Source of the DNA: Roseobacter sp. GAI101
Lineage (GTDB): Bacteria; Pseudomonadota; Alphaproteobacteria; Rhodobacterales; Rhodobacteraceae
Assembly: GCF_000156335.1 (NCBI RefSeq)
Contig: NZ_DS999213.1
Coordinates: 821,549 to 885,548 of the forward strand
Length of the DNA: 64,000 nt
Direction of reading: 5' to 3'
A program made the translations under genes and the position numbers. This document shows positions 42,577 through 52,432 of this stretch, piece by piece; the stretch's first letter is position 1; each line of letters starts with the position of its first letter. The notes beneath the pieces are model-generated. The model was given only the letters and a program-made list of their open reading frames with translations, searched no databases and had not been told where the DNA came from.

Positions 42577-45474
42577 TCAGCTCTCCTTTCCTGTTGCCGG
42601 TTCTGTTGCAGGATAGGTTCCCTGGTCGTCGCCCATCTCAGGACGGGACGGATCAATATCCATGGCGAAATCACTGGTTTCGATCCCGGCACGGCGTCCC
42701 AGCCGCGAGAAGCTTTCGAGCGACAGCATCACCGCCCCCACGACCGCGAGGAAAACCCCAAGATCAAAGCCCATTGCGGTGGCCAGTTCAAACTTCTCCA
42801 TCGGCGGAATGCGGAAATAGCCAAAGGCCGAGGTCAGGAACGGTGCATTCGCAAACCACGATCCGATACCGGTCAGGCCCGCGCATAGTACCCCTGCCCC
42901 GATGATCCCGTGATAAGGGTAGCGTTGACGGCGATCGGCCCAAGTGAACCCGCTGGCCATGTATTGCATCAGCACCGCAATCGCTACCACAAGCCCCGCG
43001 ATGAATCCACCGCCCGGCGCGTTGTGACCGCGCATGAAGATATAGACGCCAACCATCAGCACCACAGGCATCAGCACGCGAGTCAGCACGACCATCATCA
43101 ACGGATGCGCATCCCCTGCCCGCGCTTCCTCGTAGCCCCGGTTCAACAGGCGGGCGCGTACGGGACCGGACAGCAAAGCTTCGGTCAATGCATAGATGAC
43201 AAGTGCGGCAATACCCAAAACGATGATCTCGCCGAAGGTGTCAAAACCACGGAAATCGACCAGGATCACGTTTACAACGTTATCGCCCCCGCCGCCCTTG
43301 TAGGAATTGGCCAAGTGGTACTCGGAGATCGACGGTGCCGGGAAATCGGACATCAACATCGAATAGATCAGGCCCGTCGCAGCAGCACCGCCCGCCAAGG
43401 ACAGAATGATATCACGGGTGCGCGCCAGATTGGTGGATTCGCGGGGTGTCACGTTGGGCATGAAGTTCAGGGCAAGCAGCAGCAGCACAATCGTCACCAC
43501 CTCGACCGAGATTTGCGTAAGCGCAAGATCGGGGGCCGAAAAGTAGTTGAAGCCAACCGACACCATTAGACCGATGATGCCCATCAGGATCAGAACTGCC
43601 AGACGGTTGCGGTGGACGGTGACCAGAAAACCGGTCGCGAGGATCAGCATCAGCCAACCGGCCAAGGCAATCGGTGTGATCGGCAACATCTCGCGGGTCG
43701 GGGCACCGTTCACGCCGGTAAACCAGGCATGCGCCCCCACCGCCACAACGGTCGTCACAAAAATCGCCGCATAGCGGGTAAAGGAATTATTGTGCAACCG
43801 ATCGGCAAAGACATCGGCAAAACCGACAGCCGCCGCGATGATCCGGTCAAAGATGGCTTTCGCTTCGGGGCGTGGGGCCGCAGCCCAGCCTTTCGCCAGT
43901 GGCGCGAAGGCCGCCAGCAAGATCAAACCGCCAATAACGGCTATCACCGACATCCAAAGCGCCGGCACCAACCCGTGCCACAGTTTGAAATGCGCGTCCG
44001 GCACCTCGGCGGCGCTGCCGATGACGGCTTGGGTCACGATCTTGACAAAAGGTTCGGCCAGAAACGGGGCAACGCCGATGACTACAACCGGGATCACCAA
44101 CAAGAAAGGGGGTAACCAAAGGCCGAATTCGGGATCATGGGGTTTTTCAGGGTAATCCGTCCGCACCGGCCCCAGAAACGTATGGCTGATAAAGCGGAAG
44201 CTGTAGGCGGCTGAGAACAGCGCCCCGACAGTCGCCACCGCCGCCACCAGATAAGGCGAGCCGAACAGCGTGGTATGAAACGCTTCTTCCAGCATCATTT
44301 CCTTGGACAGGAACCCGTTGAGCAGCGGGATACCGGCCATCGACAGCGCTGCAATCGTCGCGATCATGAAGGTGACGGGCATCACACGGCGCAGGCCGCC
44401 CAGCCGTTTCATGTCGCGGGTGTGCAGCGCGTGATCCACAATACCTGCCGACATGAAGAGTGCCGCCTTGAAGCTGGCGTGGTTGAGGATGTGGAACACC
44501 GCAGCCATCGCCCCGAAGGAGGTGCCTGTGCCCAGAAGGAATGTGATCAGCCCCAGATGCGACACGGTCGAAAATGCGAGCAGCGCCTTGAGGTCGTCCT
44601 TGAAGATCGCGATCAACGCGCCAAGCACCATCGTAATCAGGCCCGCTGAACAGACTAGAATGACCCAGATATCGGTCCCTGACAGCACCGGCCAAAGCCG
44701 CGCCATCAGGAACAGGCCTGCCTTTACCATCGTGGCCGAATGCAGATAGGCCGAAACCGGCGTCGGTGCCGCCATCGCGTGGGGCAGCCAGAAGTGGAAC
44801 GGGAATTGCGCCGATTTCGTGAAACACCCGATCAGGATCAGGATCAGGGCGGGCACATACAGCGGCGAAGACTGGATCAGGTCGCGGTTTTCCAGAATCA
44901 CCGTCAGATCATAGCTGCCTGCGATCTGCCCCAGCAGCAACATCCCCCCGATCAGGGCCAACCCGCCCATACCGGTCACGGTCAGCGCCATGCGCGCGCC
45001 CTGACGGCCTTCGGGCAGGTGTTTCCAAAAGCCGATCAGCAGGAAGGAGGACAGCGACGTCAGTTCCCAGAATATAATCAACATCAAGATGTTATCGGAC
45101 AATACGATGCCCACCATCGCGCCCTGGAACAACAACAGATAGCTGTAGAATTCGCCCATGTTGTCACCGCGTGACAGGTAGAACCGCGCGTAGGTGATGA
45201 TCAGCAGGCCGATCCCCAAAATCAATCCCGCAAACATCAGCCCCAAGGGATCAAGGAACAGGTTTACGTTCAATCCCAAGGCAGGCAGCCAGTTCAACTG
45301 CGCGGTCACCACTTCTCCTGCCAAGACGGCTGGCGCGTGGGTCGCGAGGCCGATGGCGGCGCAGGCCGTCACAAGGAAGGTGATGATAAAGCAGGTTTGA
45401 CGTCCGGTATGAATCATCAGGCCGGGCAGCAAAGCGCCAAGAAACGGGAGGGCAATGATCAAGAATAATGACAT
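42577..45474 (-). CDS. phaAB: Monovalent cation/H+ antiporter, fused subunits A and B
   Basis: The 965-residue main subunit combines a NuoL/MnhA-like proton-channel part (about 1-600), a DUF4040/MbhD-like segment (about 620-690) and an MnhB domain (about 790-930, V-L-M-P-V-V-L-M-V-G-V-Y-I-F-M-R-G-H-N-A-P-G-G-G-F). Fusion of A and B is normal for the alphaproteobacterial Pha system. The complex exchanges cytoplasmic Na+ or K+ for protons, which helps pH and salt tolerance in a marine cell. It is the first gene of phaAB-C-D-E-F-G. The 245 bases upstream (45475-45719) hold no gene. Confidence 0.95.
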   Translation of the reverse strand: MSLFLIIALPFLGALLPGLMIHTGRQTCFIITFLVTACAAIGLATHAPAVLAGEVVTAQLNWLPALGLNVNLFLDPLGLMFAGLILGIGLLIITYARFYLSRGDNMGEFYSYLLLFQGAMVGIVLSDNILMLIIFWELTSLSSFLLIGFWKHLPEGRQGARMALTVTGMGGLALIGGMLLLGQIAGSYDLTVILENRDLIQSSPLYVPALILILIGCFTKSAQFPFHFWLPHAMAAPTPVSAYLHSATMVKAGLFLMARLWPVLSGTDIWVILVCSAGLITMVLGALIAIFKDDLKALLAFSTVSHLGLITFLLGTGTSFGAMAAVFHILNHASFKAALFMSAGIVDHALHTRDMKRLGGLRRVMPVTFMIATIAALSMAGIPLLNGFLSKEMMLEEAFHTTLFGSPYLVAAVATVGALFSAAYSFRFISHTFLGPVRTDYPEKPHDPEFGLWLPPFLLVIPVVVIGVAPFLAEPFVKIVTQAVIGSAAEVPDAHFKLWHGLVPALWMSVIAVIGGLILLAAFAPLAKGWAAAPRPEAKAIFDRIIAAAVGFADVFADRLHNNSFTRYAAIFVTTVVAVGAHAWFTGVNGAPTREMLPITPIALAGWLMLILATGFLVTVHRNRLAVLILMGIIGLMVSVGFNYFSAPDLALTQISVEVVTIVLLLLALNFMPNVTPRESTNLARTRDIILSLAGGAAATGLIYSMLMSDFPAPSISEYHLANSYKGGGGDNVVNVILVDFRGFDTFGEIIVLGIAALVIYALTEALLSGPVRARLLNRGYEEARAGDAHPLMMVVLTRVLMPVVLMVGVYIFMRGHNAPGGGFIAGLVVAIAVLMQYMASGFTWADRRQRYPYHGIIGAGVLCAGLTGIGSWFANAPFLTSAFGYFRIPPMEKFELATAMGFDLGVFLAVVGAVMLSLESFSRLGRRAGIETSDFAMDIDPSRPEMGDDQGTYPATEPATGKES

Positions 45475-45719
45475 GACGTCATTTATTGACGAGCGAGGTC
45501 AAAACAGCCAGCCCTTATATGACGATTTTCGTCGGGATCGGGCGCTTTTTGTCAGGTTTTTCATGCAGAAACATGGCGTTGGCGCATGGGGACGCGCCAA
45601 CATAAGATCAACTTTCCGATATTAAAGGCACAAGAGCTGAAACTGCGTCAAAATATCCAATTCATCGCAGCATCAGCACAGGGCTCTTTGTCGGGGTGCC
45701 GCTTCCGTCTGCGGGTGAT

Positions 45720-46475
45720 TCACGCAGGCTCTTCATCATCTACGACCCCTTTGAAACCCGTCGCCACGACGAACTTCTCGGAGCTGTCCTGACGGCTGGC
45801 AGGCGGTTTGATGTTCGACACTTTGGTAAAGCGCCGCTTGAGCAGTTTTTGCAAATCACCCTCGGCACCGCCTGCCAGAACCTTGGCCACGAAAGTGCCG
45901 CCGTCTTCCAATACGTCAAAGGCGAAGTAGGCAGCTGCCTCGCACAGGGCGATGATCCGGTTGTGGTCGGTCTGCTTGTGGCCCGAACTGCTGGCAGCCA
46001 TGTCGGACATGACCACATCGGCCTTGCCACCCAGCCAACCCTTGACGATTTCATCGGCGTCGTCTTCCATGAAATCAAGCTGGTGCAATTCACAGCCCGC
46101 AATCGGCTCCATTTCCTGCAGGTCGATGCCAAGGATGGTGCCGACGTTCTTGCCCTGCTTTTCCCCCAGCACATTGCAGCGTTTGACCGCAACCTGACAC
46201 CAGCCGCCGGGGGCCGCGCCAAGGTCGACGATCCGTGCGCCGGGCACCAGAAAGCGGAACTTGTCGTCCAGTTCCATGATTTTGTAGGCGGCGCGGCCAC
46301 GATACCCTTCGGCATTGGCGCGTTTCACATAGGGGTCGTTCAGCTGCCGCTGCAACCAGCGTGTCGAGCTAAGCTTGCGGCCACGGGCGGACTTTACCTT
46401 GACCTTCAGGTCGCGCTGACCACGCCCCGAGGTGTTCTTGCCACTTGGTGTCTTGCCTGTCGGTGTCTTACCCAT
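45720..46475 (-). CDS. rlmE: 23S rRNA (uridine-2552-2'-O)-methyltransferase RlmE/FtsJ
   Basis: SAM-dependent methyltransferase that modifies U2552 in the A loop of 23S rRNA late in ribosome assembly. The Rossmann core has [10 protein letters not shown] and the K-D-K-E tetrad can be followed (K in R-A-A-Y-K-I-M-E, D in V-M-S-D-M-A-A, K in F-V-A-K-V-L, E near F-V-V-A-T-G). At 251 residues it is some 40 longer than E. coli FtsJ, owing to a basic N-terminal extension ([12 protein letters not shown]). The ATG shares one base with the stop of the upstream phosphatase gene. Confidence 0.95.
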   Translation of the reverse strand: MGKTPTGKTPSGKNTSGRGQRDLKVKVKSARGRKLSSTRWLQRQLNDPYVKRANAEGYRGRAAYKIMELDDKFRFLVPGARIVDLGAAPGGWCQVAVKRCNVLGEKQGKNVGTILGIDLQEMEPIAGCELHQLDFMEDDADEIVKGWLGGKADVVMSDMAASSSGHKQTDHNRIIALCEAAAYFAFDVLEDGGTFVAKVLAGGAEGDLQKLLKRRFTKVSNIKPPASRQDSSEKFVVATGFKGVVDDEEPA

Positions 46476-47590
46476 CAGCCTATTCCTTCTTCCAAAACGC
46501 CATCCGCGCTCATCTGGGCATATAGCAGCCCCTCGCGCAGACCACGGTCTGCCACACTCAATCTATCCGTCGGCCAGCATCGCATCAACGCCTGCAAGAT
46601 CGCGGCCCCCGACATGATCAACGCCTGCCGGTCCTGACCGATGCGCGGATCGGCACGCCGCCCCCCCGGCCCCATCGCCAGATAGGAATGGATCACCTTG
46701 TCGATCTGCGTGCTGCTCATCCGAAGGCCGTCCACCTTGGTCCGGTCGTAGCGCTTTAGGCCCAAATGGCTGGCAGCGACAGTGGTAACCGTGCCTGAGG
46801 TGCCGACGATCTGGAAATGATCCTGCGACTGTGTCGATTGATACGGCGTAAAGCTTTGCAGGTTCTCTTCGAAAAACCAGCTCATCAAGGCGAAACGCGC
46901 GGCGTCATCTTCAACGTCGGAAAACTGGTCGCGAAGGGTCGCGACGCCAAGCGGTACGCTGATCCAGTCCACGACGCGGGCTTCGGGAATGCCGGTCTTG
47001 GCCTGGTGGAACCCGCCATGCAACCGCATGATCGACCGCGCGCGATCGGCCTTGGGCACTTTCGATATGTCGATCCACACCAGTTCCGTTGATCCGCCGC
47101 CGATATCGACCACCAGCAGGTTATGGGTCTTGCGGTTCACCAGCGGCGCACAGGAAATCACGGCAAGCTGCGCTTCTTCCTCGGGCTTGATGATGTCCAG
47201 CTTCAGACCGGTTTCGCGCTGGATCCGGGCCATGAATTCGGCACCGTTGCTGGCACGACGACACGCTTCGGTCGCGACCAGTCGCATACGGCGCACTTTG
47301 TTGCGGCGCAGTTTCTGCTGACAAATCCGCAATGCCTGAATGGTACGAGTCATTGATCCGCGCGACAATCGCCCGGTCTTCTCAAGTCCTGCCCCAAGCT
47401 GGACAGACTTCGAGAAACTGTCGACGACATGAAAACCGCTCCCCTTGGGTTGAGCGATCAACATGCGACAACTATTTGTGCCCAGATCAAGGGCCGCATA
47501 GAGTTCGGTCGATCTGGGCGGAACTGGCGCGGGGCTCAGAGCCGGCGGTGTGTCGAGCGCGCCCGCACCTTTGGGACGCTGTGGCGCCAT
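46475..47590 (-). CDS. Ppx/GppA-family exopolyphosphatase / pppGpp phosphohydrolase
   Basis: ASKHA-fold phosphatase acting on polyphosphate or pppGpp. The 371 residues include [11 protein letters not shown] (phosphate 1 motif), the catalytic Glu region [12 protein letters not shown] and D-I-G-G-G-S-T-E-L (phosphate 2 motif). It lacks the C-terminal HD-like domain of E. coli Ppx, as is common in Alphaproteobacteria, so the substrate is open. The coupling with rlmE (TGATG) is common in relatives. Confidence 0.92.
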   Translation of the reverse strand: MAPQRPKGAGALDTPPALSPAPVPPRSTELYAALDLGTNSCRMLIAQPKGSGFHVVDSFSKSVQLGAGLEKTGRLSRGSMTRTIQALRICQQKLRRNKVRRMRLVATEACRRASNGAEFMARIQRETGLKLDIIKPEEEAQLAVISCAPLVNRKTHNLLVVDIGGGSTELVWIDISKVPKADRARSIMRLHGGFHQAKTGIPEARVVDWISVPLGVATLRDQFSDVEDDAARFALMSWFFEENLQSFTPYQSTQSQDHFQIVGTSGTVTTVAASHLGLKRYDRTKVDGLRMSSTQIDKVIHSYLAMGPGGRRADPRIGQDRQALIMSGAAILQALMRCWPTDRLSVADRGLREGLLYAQMSADGVLEEGIG

Positions 47591-47752
47591 GGTTTGCGCC
47601 TTTCATTACGAGTTGCCGTTAAGGTAGTGTTTATTGGGCGAAGGGGCAAGCGGGAAACGCCTGACCCTCTGCCACAAGCCTGCGGTTCCCCTCACAACCA
47701 TCTTGAGAATTATGAGTGCTGCGTGCCCTCGCCCTGCGTCCCGTCTGCGTGT

Positions 47753-47798
47753 ACCAAGGCGACGTCGCAGACGCCGTTTTGAGTGTCGAAAAACGGCG
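47753..47798 (+). promoter_or_regulatory. Structured 5' region before the one-carbon cluster
   Basis: Two adjoining hairpins can form: GTCTGCG (47753-47759) with CGCAGAC (47766-47772), and CGCCGTTTT (47772-47780) with AAAACGGCG (47790-47798). They lie 57-102 bases before ATG 47855. The fold does not match a riboswitch I can name. The rest of 47591-47854 shows no gene. Confidence 0.4.
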
Positions 47799-47854
47799 AC
47801 GGGGATAGATCAACAGCCGCTAGAAAAACTTTAGCGCAGTCAAAGGAATCAGCC

Positions 47855-48151
47855 ATGCCAGAAGTCACAATTGTTTATTGGCGCGACATTCCCGCACAGG
47901 TCATCGTCGGCAAAGGCCGTCGCGGATCAAAGCGCCAGCTGCCCGAACGGTTTGAGCAGGCCATCGACCGCGCCGCCATGAAAATTGGTGCCGGGGACAG
48001 CGATGCCTATCTGGCCGAATGGCGCAAAGCCGATGCCTATGTGGTCGAAGGCGACCCCGATGCAGTGGCGGATGCCGAAACTGCCCGGATCGAAGCCGAA
48101 TACGACCGCGACCGCATCAAAACGCTGATTGCCAATGATGGCTGGGCGTAA
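47855..48151 (+). CDS. Small virulence-factor-domain protein in the one-carbon cluster
   Basis: A 98-residue cytoplasmic protein of the family named virulence factor (PF13769-like): V-T-I-V-Y-W-R-D-I-P-A-Q-V-I-V-G-K at the start, then A-Y-L-A-E-W and a helical C-terminus. The name is historical; biochemical role unknown. It precedes a MetF-like gene and a methyl-H4folate methyltransferase, an order I recall from other Rhodobacterales, so a role in methyl-H4folate or corrinoid metabolism is likely. ATG 47855 follows AAAGGA. Confidence 0.82.
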   Translation: MPEVTIVYWRDIPAQVIVGKGRRGSKRQLPERFEQAIDRAAMKIGAGDSDAYLAEWRKADAYVVEGDPDAVADAETARIEAEYDRDRIKTLIANDGWA

Positions 48152-48181
48152 AGGTTGATCCCTTTCATGAAAGAGAAAATC

Positions 48182-49111
48182 ATGTCCCTTCTCAATTTCC
48201 GACGCAAAGAAGCCCCTGCCCCCGATCTGCCCAACCCCGAGGTCGAGGCATTTTTGCAGGATTATTCCATCGAGGTGATGCCGCGCACCGCCGAGAAGGT
48301 CGAAAATTTTCGCGATCTGCTGCCTGCGGGCACTCGCGTCTATATCGCCCATATCGACGGCACCCCGATCGAGGATATGGTCGCGACCGCCGCACGGCTG
48401 AACGCCGACGGCTTCAAGGTGATGCCGCACATGCCCGCGCGGATCATCAAGGACAAGGCCACGCTGGAAAACTGGATCGCCATGTATCAGGGCGAGGCTG
48501 ACGTAAAGCAGGCGCTGCTGCTGGCCGGTGGCGTGACCACACCCCATGGTGATTTTTCCGACAGCATGCAGCTGATGGAAACCGGTCTGTTCGACAAGCA
48601 CGGCTTTGAGCGGCTTCACATCGCAGGCCACCCCGAAGGCAACCGCGACATCGACACGGACGGCAGCCGCCTGCGCGTCGATGATGCGCTGCGCTGGAAA
48701 CAGGGGTTTTCCGAACGCACCGATGCCAAGATGGCCATCGCCACGCAATTCGCGTTTGAGGCGCAGCCGATCATCGAATGGGCCGACAGCCTGAAACACG
48801 CAGGGATTGACCTGCCCATCCACATCGGCATCGCAGGCCCGGCCAAGCTGCAAACCCTGATCAAATTCGCCATCGCCTGCGGGGTTGGCCCGTCGCTGAA
48901 GGTGCTGCAAAAGCGCGCGATGGACGTGACCAAGCTGCTGTTGCCTTACGAGCCGACAGATGTAATCACCGCCCTTGCGGCCCACAAAGCCGCCAACCCC
49001 GATTTCAACGTCACCCATGTGCATTTCTTCCCGCTGGGCGGAATCAAGACAAATGCCAATTGGGCTATCGAAAACGGCGGAGCCGCGGGGCAACCCGCCA
49101 ATGCCGTTTAA
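48182..49111 (+). CDS. Methylenetetrahydrofolate reductase-like protein
   Basis: A 309-residue MetF-type FAD TIM-barrel protein that interconverts 5-methyl- and 5,10-methylene-H4folate. Family blocks include E-V-M-P-R-T-A-E-K-V, T-R-V-Y-I-A-H-I-D-G-T-P-I, A-L-L-L-A-G-G-V and F-E-R-L-H-I-A-G-H-P-E-G-N-R-D-I. It is divergent from E. coli MetF. In roseobacters methyl-H4folate arises from DMSP and methylamine demethylation, so this form may work in the oxidative direction; that is inference from context. Start ATG 48182 chosen; ATG 48167 is possible. Confidence 0.88.
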   Translation: MSLLNFRRKEAPAPDLPNPEVEAFLQDYSIEVMPRTAEKVENFRDLLPAGTRVYIAHIDGTPIEDMVATAARLNADGFKVMPHMPARIIKDKATLENWIAMYQGEADVKQALLLAGGVTTPHGDFSDSMQLMETGLFDKHGFERLHIAGHPEGNRDIDTDGSRLRVDDALRWKQGFSERTDAKMAIATQFAFEAQPIIEWADSLKHAGIDLPIHIGIAGPAKLQTLIKFAIACGVGPSLKVLQKRAMDVTKLLLPYEPTDVITALAAHKAANPDFNVTHVHFFPLGGIKTNANWAIENGGAAGQPANAV

Positions 49112-49136
49112 CTCCCGTCTGAAAGAAAGAACAGAA

Positions 49137-50216
49137 ATGACCAGAACCGTCGTCGAATCCAAGACAAAATCCGCGATCATCGGCTTTGACCAGCCCTTTT
49201 GCGTCATCGGAGAGCGGATCAACCCCACAGGCCGCAAGATCCTGGCAGAAGAGCTTGAGCGCGACGATTTCAGCCGGGTCGAAGCCGACGCCATTGCGCA
49301 GGCCGCAGCGGGTGCGAATATCCTCGACGTGAATTCCGGTGCCGTGTTCTCGAACAAGATGGCCGAAGACCCGCGTTACGCGGATAACAACTTTGTCGAA
49401 CCGACGCTGATGCGCCAGTTGATCGAAGTGGTGCAGCGCGTGGTCGATATACCGTTGTGCATCGACAGTTCCGTGCCCGGTGCATTGGAAAACGGCCTTG
49501 CCGCCGCCGAAGGCCGCCCACTGCTAAACTCGGTCACCGGTGAAGAAGAACGGCTGGAACTGGTTCTGCCGCTGGTCAAGAAATACAACGTGCCGGTCGT
49601 GGCGATCTCCAACGATGACACCGGCATTTCCGAAGACCCCGATGTCCGGTTCGACGTCGCCAAAAAGATCGTGGAACGCGCCGCTGATTTCGGGATTCCT
49701 GCCCATGATATCGTGGTCGATCCGCTGGTCATGCCCATCGGCGCGATGGCGACTGCGGGCCATCAGGTCTTTACCCTTGTGCGCCGCCTGCGCGAGGAAT
49801 TGGGCGTAAACACCACTTGCGGTGCATCCAACATCAGCTTTGGTCTGCCCAACCGTCACGGCATCAACAACGCGTTCTTGCCAATGGCAATGGGGGCCGG
49901 CATGACATCGGCGATCATGAACCCGATCACCCTGCCCGTGAACCAGACCAAGATCGCTGAACACAAGGCGCTGATCTCGGCCGCCGGGATCATCCTGCCG
50001 GACGACATCGACGACGAGACATTCGTGTCGCTGTTCGGCCTTGGATCGACCAAAGCGACCCCCGGCAAGGAAATGGAAGCCATCCGCGCCGCCAACTTCC
50101 TCTATGACCGCGACCCGAACGGCACCGACTGGATCAAGTTCAACAAAGTCGCCCCCAAAGCCGGCCAGGAAGGCCGCGGCCGCGCTGGCCGGGTTGGTGG
50201 ACGCCGTCGGGGCTAA
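49137..50216 (+). CDS. Methyltetrahydrofolate:corrinoid methyltransferase
   Basis: A 359-residue pterin-binding (dihydropteroate-synthase-like) TIM-barrel enzyme that moves methyl between 5-methyl-H4folate and a corrinoid protein. Motifs include V-I-G-E-R-I-N-P-T-G-R-K, A-N-I-L-D-V-N-S-G-A, P-L-C-I-D-S-S-V-P and G-A-S-N-I-S-F-G-L-P-N-R. The C-terminal 20 residues are Gly/Arg-rich (R-G-R-A-G-R-V-G-G-R-R-R-G), an odd tail. It follows the MetF-like gene by 25 bases and ends the cluster at a strong terminator. No corrinoid protein or activator gene is in the window. Confidence 0.9.
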   Translation: MTRTVVESKTKSAIIGFDQPFCVIGERINPTGRKILAEELERDDFSRVEADAIAQAAAGANILDVNSGAVFSNKMAEDPRYADNNFVEPTLMRQLIEVVQRVVDIPLCIDSSVPGALENGLAAAEGRPLLNSVTGEEERLELVLPLVKKYNVPVVAISNDDTGISEDPDVRFDVAKKIVERAADFGIPAHDIVVDPLVMPIGAMATAGHQVFTLVRRLREELGVNTTCGASNISFGLPNRHGINNAFLPMAMGAGMTSAIMNPITLPVNQTKIAEHKALISAAGIILPDDIDDETFVSLFGLGSTKATPGKEMEAIRAANFLYDRDPNGTDWIKFNKVAPKAGQEGRGRAGRVGGRRRG

Positions 50217-50243
50217 GGTTTAACGTCCCGCGATTTGAGCTGG

Positions 50244-50286
50244 AAAGCCCCTGAAGACGATGGTCTTTCAGGGGCTTTTTCTTTTT
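50244..50286 (+). terminator. Terminator of the one-carbon cluster
   Basis: AAAGCCCCTGAAGAC pairs with GTCTTTCAGGGGCTTT (one-base bulge, GATG loop) and a T-rich tail follows to 50286. Confidence 0.9.
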
Positions 50287-50437
50287 GAGAACAAGAGTTT
50301 GTGCCTGAACGCATCATGCGTCAGCCCATGGCGTCGGCCGTGACGCATGGTTGCTGTCAGGGTCCCCCGCAGATAAAAGCCAAGGATTGATCGCTGCCGG
50401 TTCACGCCTTTGGCAGCGCCTAAGAGGAGACAAGATC

Positions 50438-50851
50438 ATGACATCAGAAATTTTGCAGATACCGGAAGGGAACGAAATGTTTGAAGGCTATCGCGCAGCC
50501 TTTGAAAAATACGGATTCTCGCCCGCGGTAAAGTCGAAAGGATTCTTGTTCATATCCGGGCAAATCGGGGCGCGCCCCGATGGCACGGCACCCGAAGATG
50601 TTGCGGGCCAAACGGAATGGGCATTGAAACGCATCGAGGAGCTGTTGCGGATCGCAGGACTGGATTTCACCGATCTTGTCGATGTCGTGAGCTATCATGT
50701 GGATATCGAAAACACGCTGGCAGAGTTCATGGACGTCAAACAGCGCTTCATAAAAAGCCCGTTTCCTGCGTGGTCAATCATAGGGACTTCCGGCCTAAGC
50801 CGTCCGGAGTTGAAAGTCGAAATTCGCGCCGTCGCCGCCCTGCGGGACTGA
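50438..50851 (+). CDS. RidA (YjgF/YER057c/UK114) family protein
   Basis: A 137-residue Rid-family protein; archetypal RidA hydrolyses reactive enamine/imine intermediates such as 2-aminoacrylate. It has G-F-L-F-I-S-G-Q-I-G and the C-terminal E-I-R-A-V-A-A-L. The catalytic Arg of true RidA (R105 in E. coli numbering, in the segment V-E-x-x-A-V-A) seems to be kept as Arg in E-I-R-A, shifted by pattern, so activity is uncertain. ATG 50438 follows AAGAGGAG. Single gene, between a terminator and tRNA-Arg. Confidence 0.86.
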   Translation: MTSEILQIPEGNEMFEGYRAAFEKYGFSPAVKSKGFLFISGQIGARPDGTAPEDVAGQTEWALKRIEELLRIAGLDFTDLVDVVSYHVDIENTLAEFMDVKQRFIKSPFPAWSIIGTSGLSRPELKVEIRAVAALRD

Positions 50852-51060
50852 GGGGGACCAGCTAATCAGCGGGCGACGGTATTTTGCCAAATGCCGTCGC
50901 CTGGCGGTTGCCCGAGTGAACCGCAGCTTACTTCTCATCGCAGTTGCGCCGACTGTCGCGTGACCAACGTCCCAAGGCATCGGTAACGGGACTACTTTAG
51001 AACGCGCGCAGACAATCTACCGTTCCAAAAGCGCTGTCGCTTATTCGAAATATCGGAAAA

Positions 51061-51137
51061 TGGTGAACCCAGCTGGATTCGAACCAGCGACCTCTGCCTT
51101 CGGAGGGCAGCGCTCTATCCAGCTGAGCTATGGGTCC
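51061..51137 (-). tRNA. tRNA-Arg (CCG)
   Basis: 77-nt tRNA with encoded CCA. Acceptor GGACCCA pairs with TGGGTTC (one G-T), discriminator A; the D arm is A-G-C-T-C-A-G-C-T-G-G-A-T-A-G-A-G-C, the anticodon loop reads C-T-C-C-G-A-A, anticodon CCG, and the T arm has G-G-T-T-C-G-A-A-T-C-C. It lies downstream of sufS in the same direction. Confidence 0.97.
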
Positions 51138-51210
51138 ATCTGAGGGCGGTATAGCCAGCCACGCCGCCCCCTGCAATTACAAAATCGACCTGATGAAAAT
51201 CAGTGTCGTT

Positions 51211-52431
51211 TCAGGCGAACAGATCATGCGCCAGTTCAAGAGCCTCGATCAGCGTGTCGACCTCGGCGGTGGTGTTGTACATCCCGAACGACGCACGGCA
51301 GGTGGCGGTCTGGCCGATGTGTTCCATCAGCGGGCCACAGCAATGCTGCCCTGCCCGAACCGCCACTCCCTTTTTGTCGAGGATCGTGGAAATATCATGG
51401 GCATGGGCGGCACCGTCCAGCGTAAAGCTGAAGATCGCGGCCTTGTCGGGCGTGGTGCCCTGCACCTGCAACCAGTTGAGGCCTGCAAGGCGCTCAACGG
51501 TATAGTCGCGCAAGGCAGCCTCGTGGGCGGCGATGTTGTCCATCCCCACACCCATCATATAGTCCAGCGCGACGCCAAGGCCGATGGTCTGGACGATACC
51601 GGGTGTGCCTGCCTCGAACTTCATCGGGGCGTCGTTGTAGGTGACGTTGTTCTTGGTGACTTCACGGATCATATCCCCGCCCCCCATGAAGGGGCGCATT
51701 TCGGCCATCCGTTCCGATTTCATATAGATCGCGCCGGACCCGGACGGACCATACAGCTTGTGGCCGGTGATCGCGTAGAAATCGCACCCGATATCCTGGA
51801 CGTCGACGGGCATGTGCACCGCAGCCTGAGACCCATCGACCAGTACGGGCACGCCCTTGGCATGGGCCCCTGCGGTGATCGCCTTGACGTCGACGACCGT
51901 GCCCAGCACGTTCGAGACCTGAGTGATCGCAATCAGCTTGGTCTTGGGGGTGATCGCATCAATCACGGCCTGCGGGTCCAGCGCGCCGGTGGCATCCACA
52001 TCAACCCATTTAAGGATCACGCCCTGGCGTTCGCGCAGGAAATGCCACGGCACGATATTCGCGTGGTGTTCCATCACCGACAGAATGATCTCGTCGCCCG
52101 CCTGAAGGTTTGGCATGGCCCATCCGTAAGCCACCAGATTGATGCCTTCCGTGGTGCCAGTTGTGAACACGATCTCGTCTTCGTCTGGGGCATTCAGAAA
52201 CTTGGCGATGGTGCCGCGCACGGATTCGTATTTATCGGTCGCAAGGTTAGAAAGATAGTGCAAGCCACGGTGAACATTGGAATATTCATGACTGTAGGCA
52301 TGGCTGATCGCGTCAATGACGACCTGTGGTTTCTGCGCCGAAGCCCCGTTATCCAGATATACCAGCGGCTTGTCATTCACCGTACGCGACAGGATTGGAA
52401 AGTCGCGGCGGATTGCATTGACGTCATACAT
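51211..52431 (-). CDS. sufS: SufS-type cysteine desulfurase
   Basis: PLP enzyme that releases sulfur from cysteine for Fe-S cluster assembly by the SUF system. The 406 residues are colinear with SufS/CsdA: PLP Lys in A-I-T-G-H-K-L-Y-G-P-S-G, the group II active-site loop A-T-C-R-A-S-F-G-M-Y-N-T-T, and R-A-G-Q-H-C-C-G-P-L-M. It is the last gene of the iscR-suf operon in this window. No sufE, sufA or sufT is present; the next genes downstream are tRNA-Arg and ridA. Confidence 0.95.
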   Translation of the reverse strand: MYDVNAIRRDFPILSRTVNDKPLVYLDNGASAQKPQVVIDAISHAYSHEYSNVHRGLHYLSNLATDKYESVRGTIAKFLNAPDEDEIVFTTGTTEGINLVAYGWAMPNLQAGDEIILSVMEHHANIVPWHFLRERQGVILKWVDVDATGALDPQAVIDAITPKTKLIAITQVSNVLGTVVDVKAITAGAHAKGVPVLVDGSQAAVHMPVDVQDIGCDFYAITGHKLYGPSGSGAIYMKSERMAEMRPFMGGGDMIREVTKNNVTYNDAPMKFEAGTPGIVQTIGLGVALDYMMGVGMDNIAAHEAALRDYTVERLAGLNWLQVQGTTPDKAAIFSFTLDGAAHAHDISTILDKKGVAVRAGQHCCGPLMEHIGQTATCRASFGMYNTTAEVDTLIEALELAHDLFA

Positions 52432-52432
52432 T

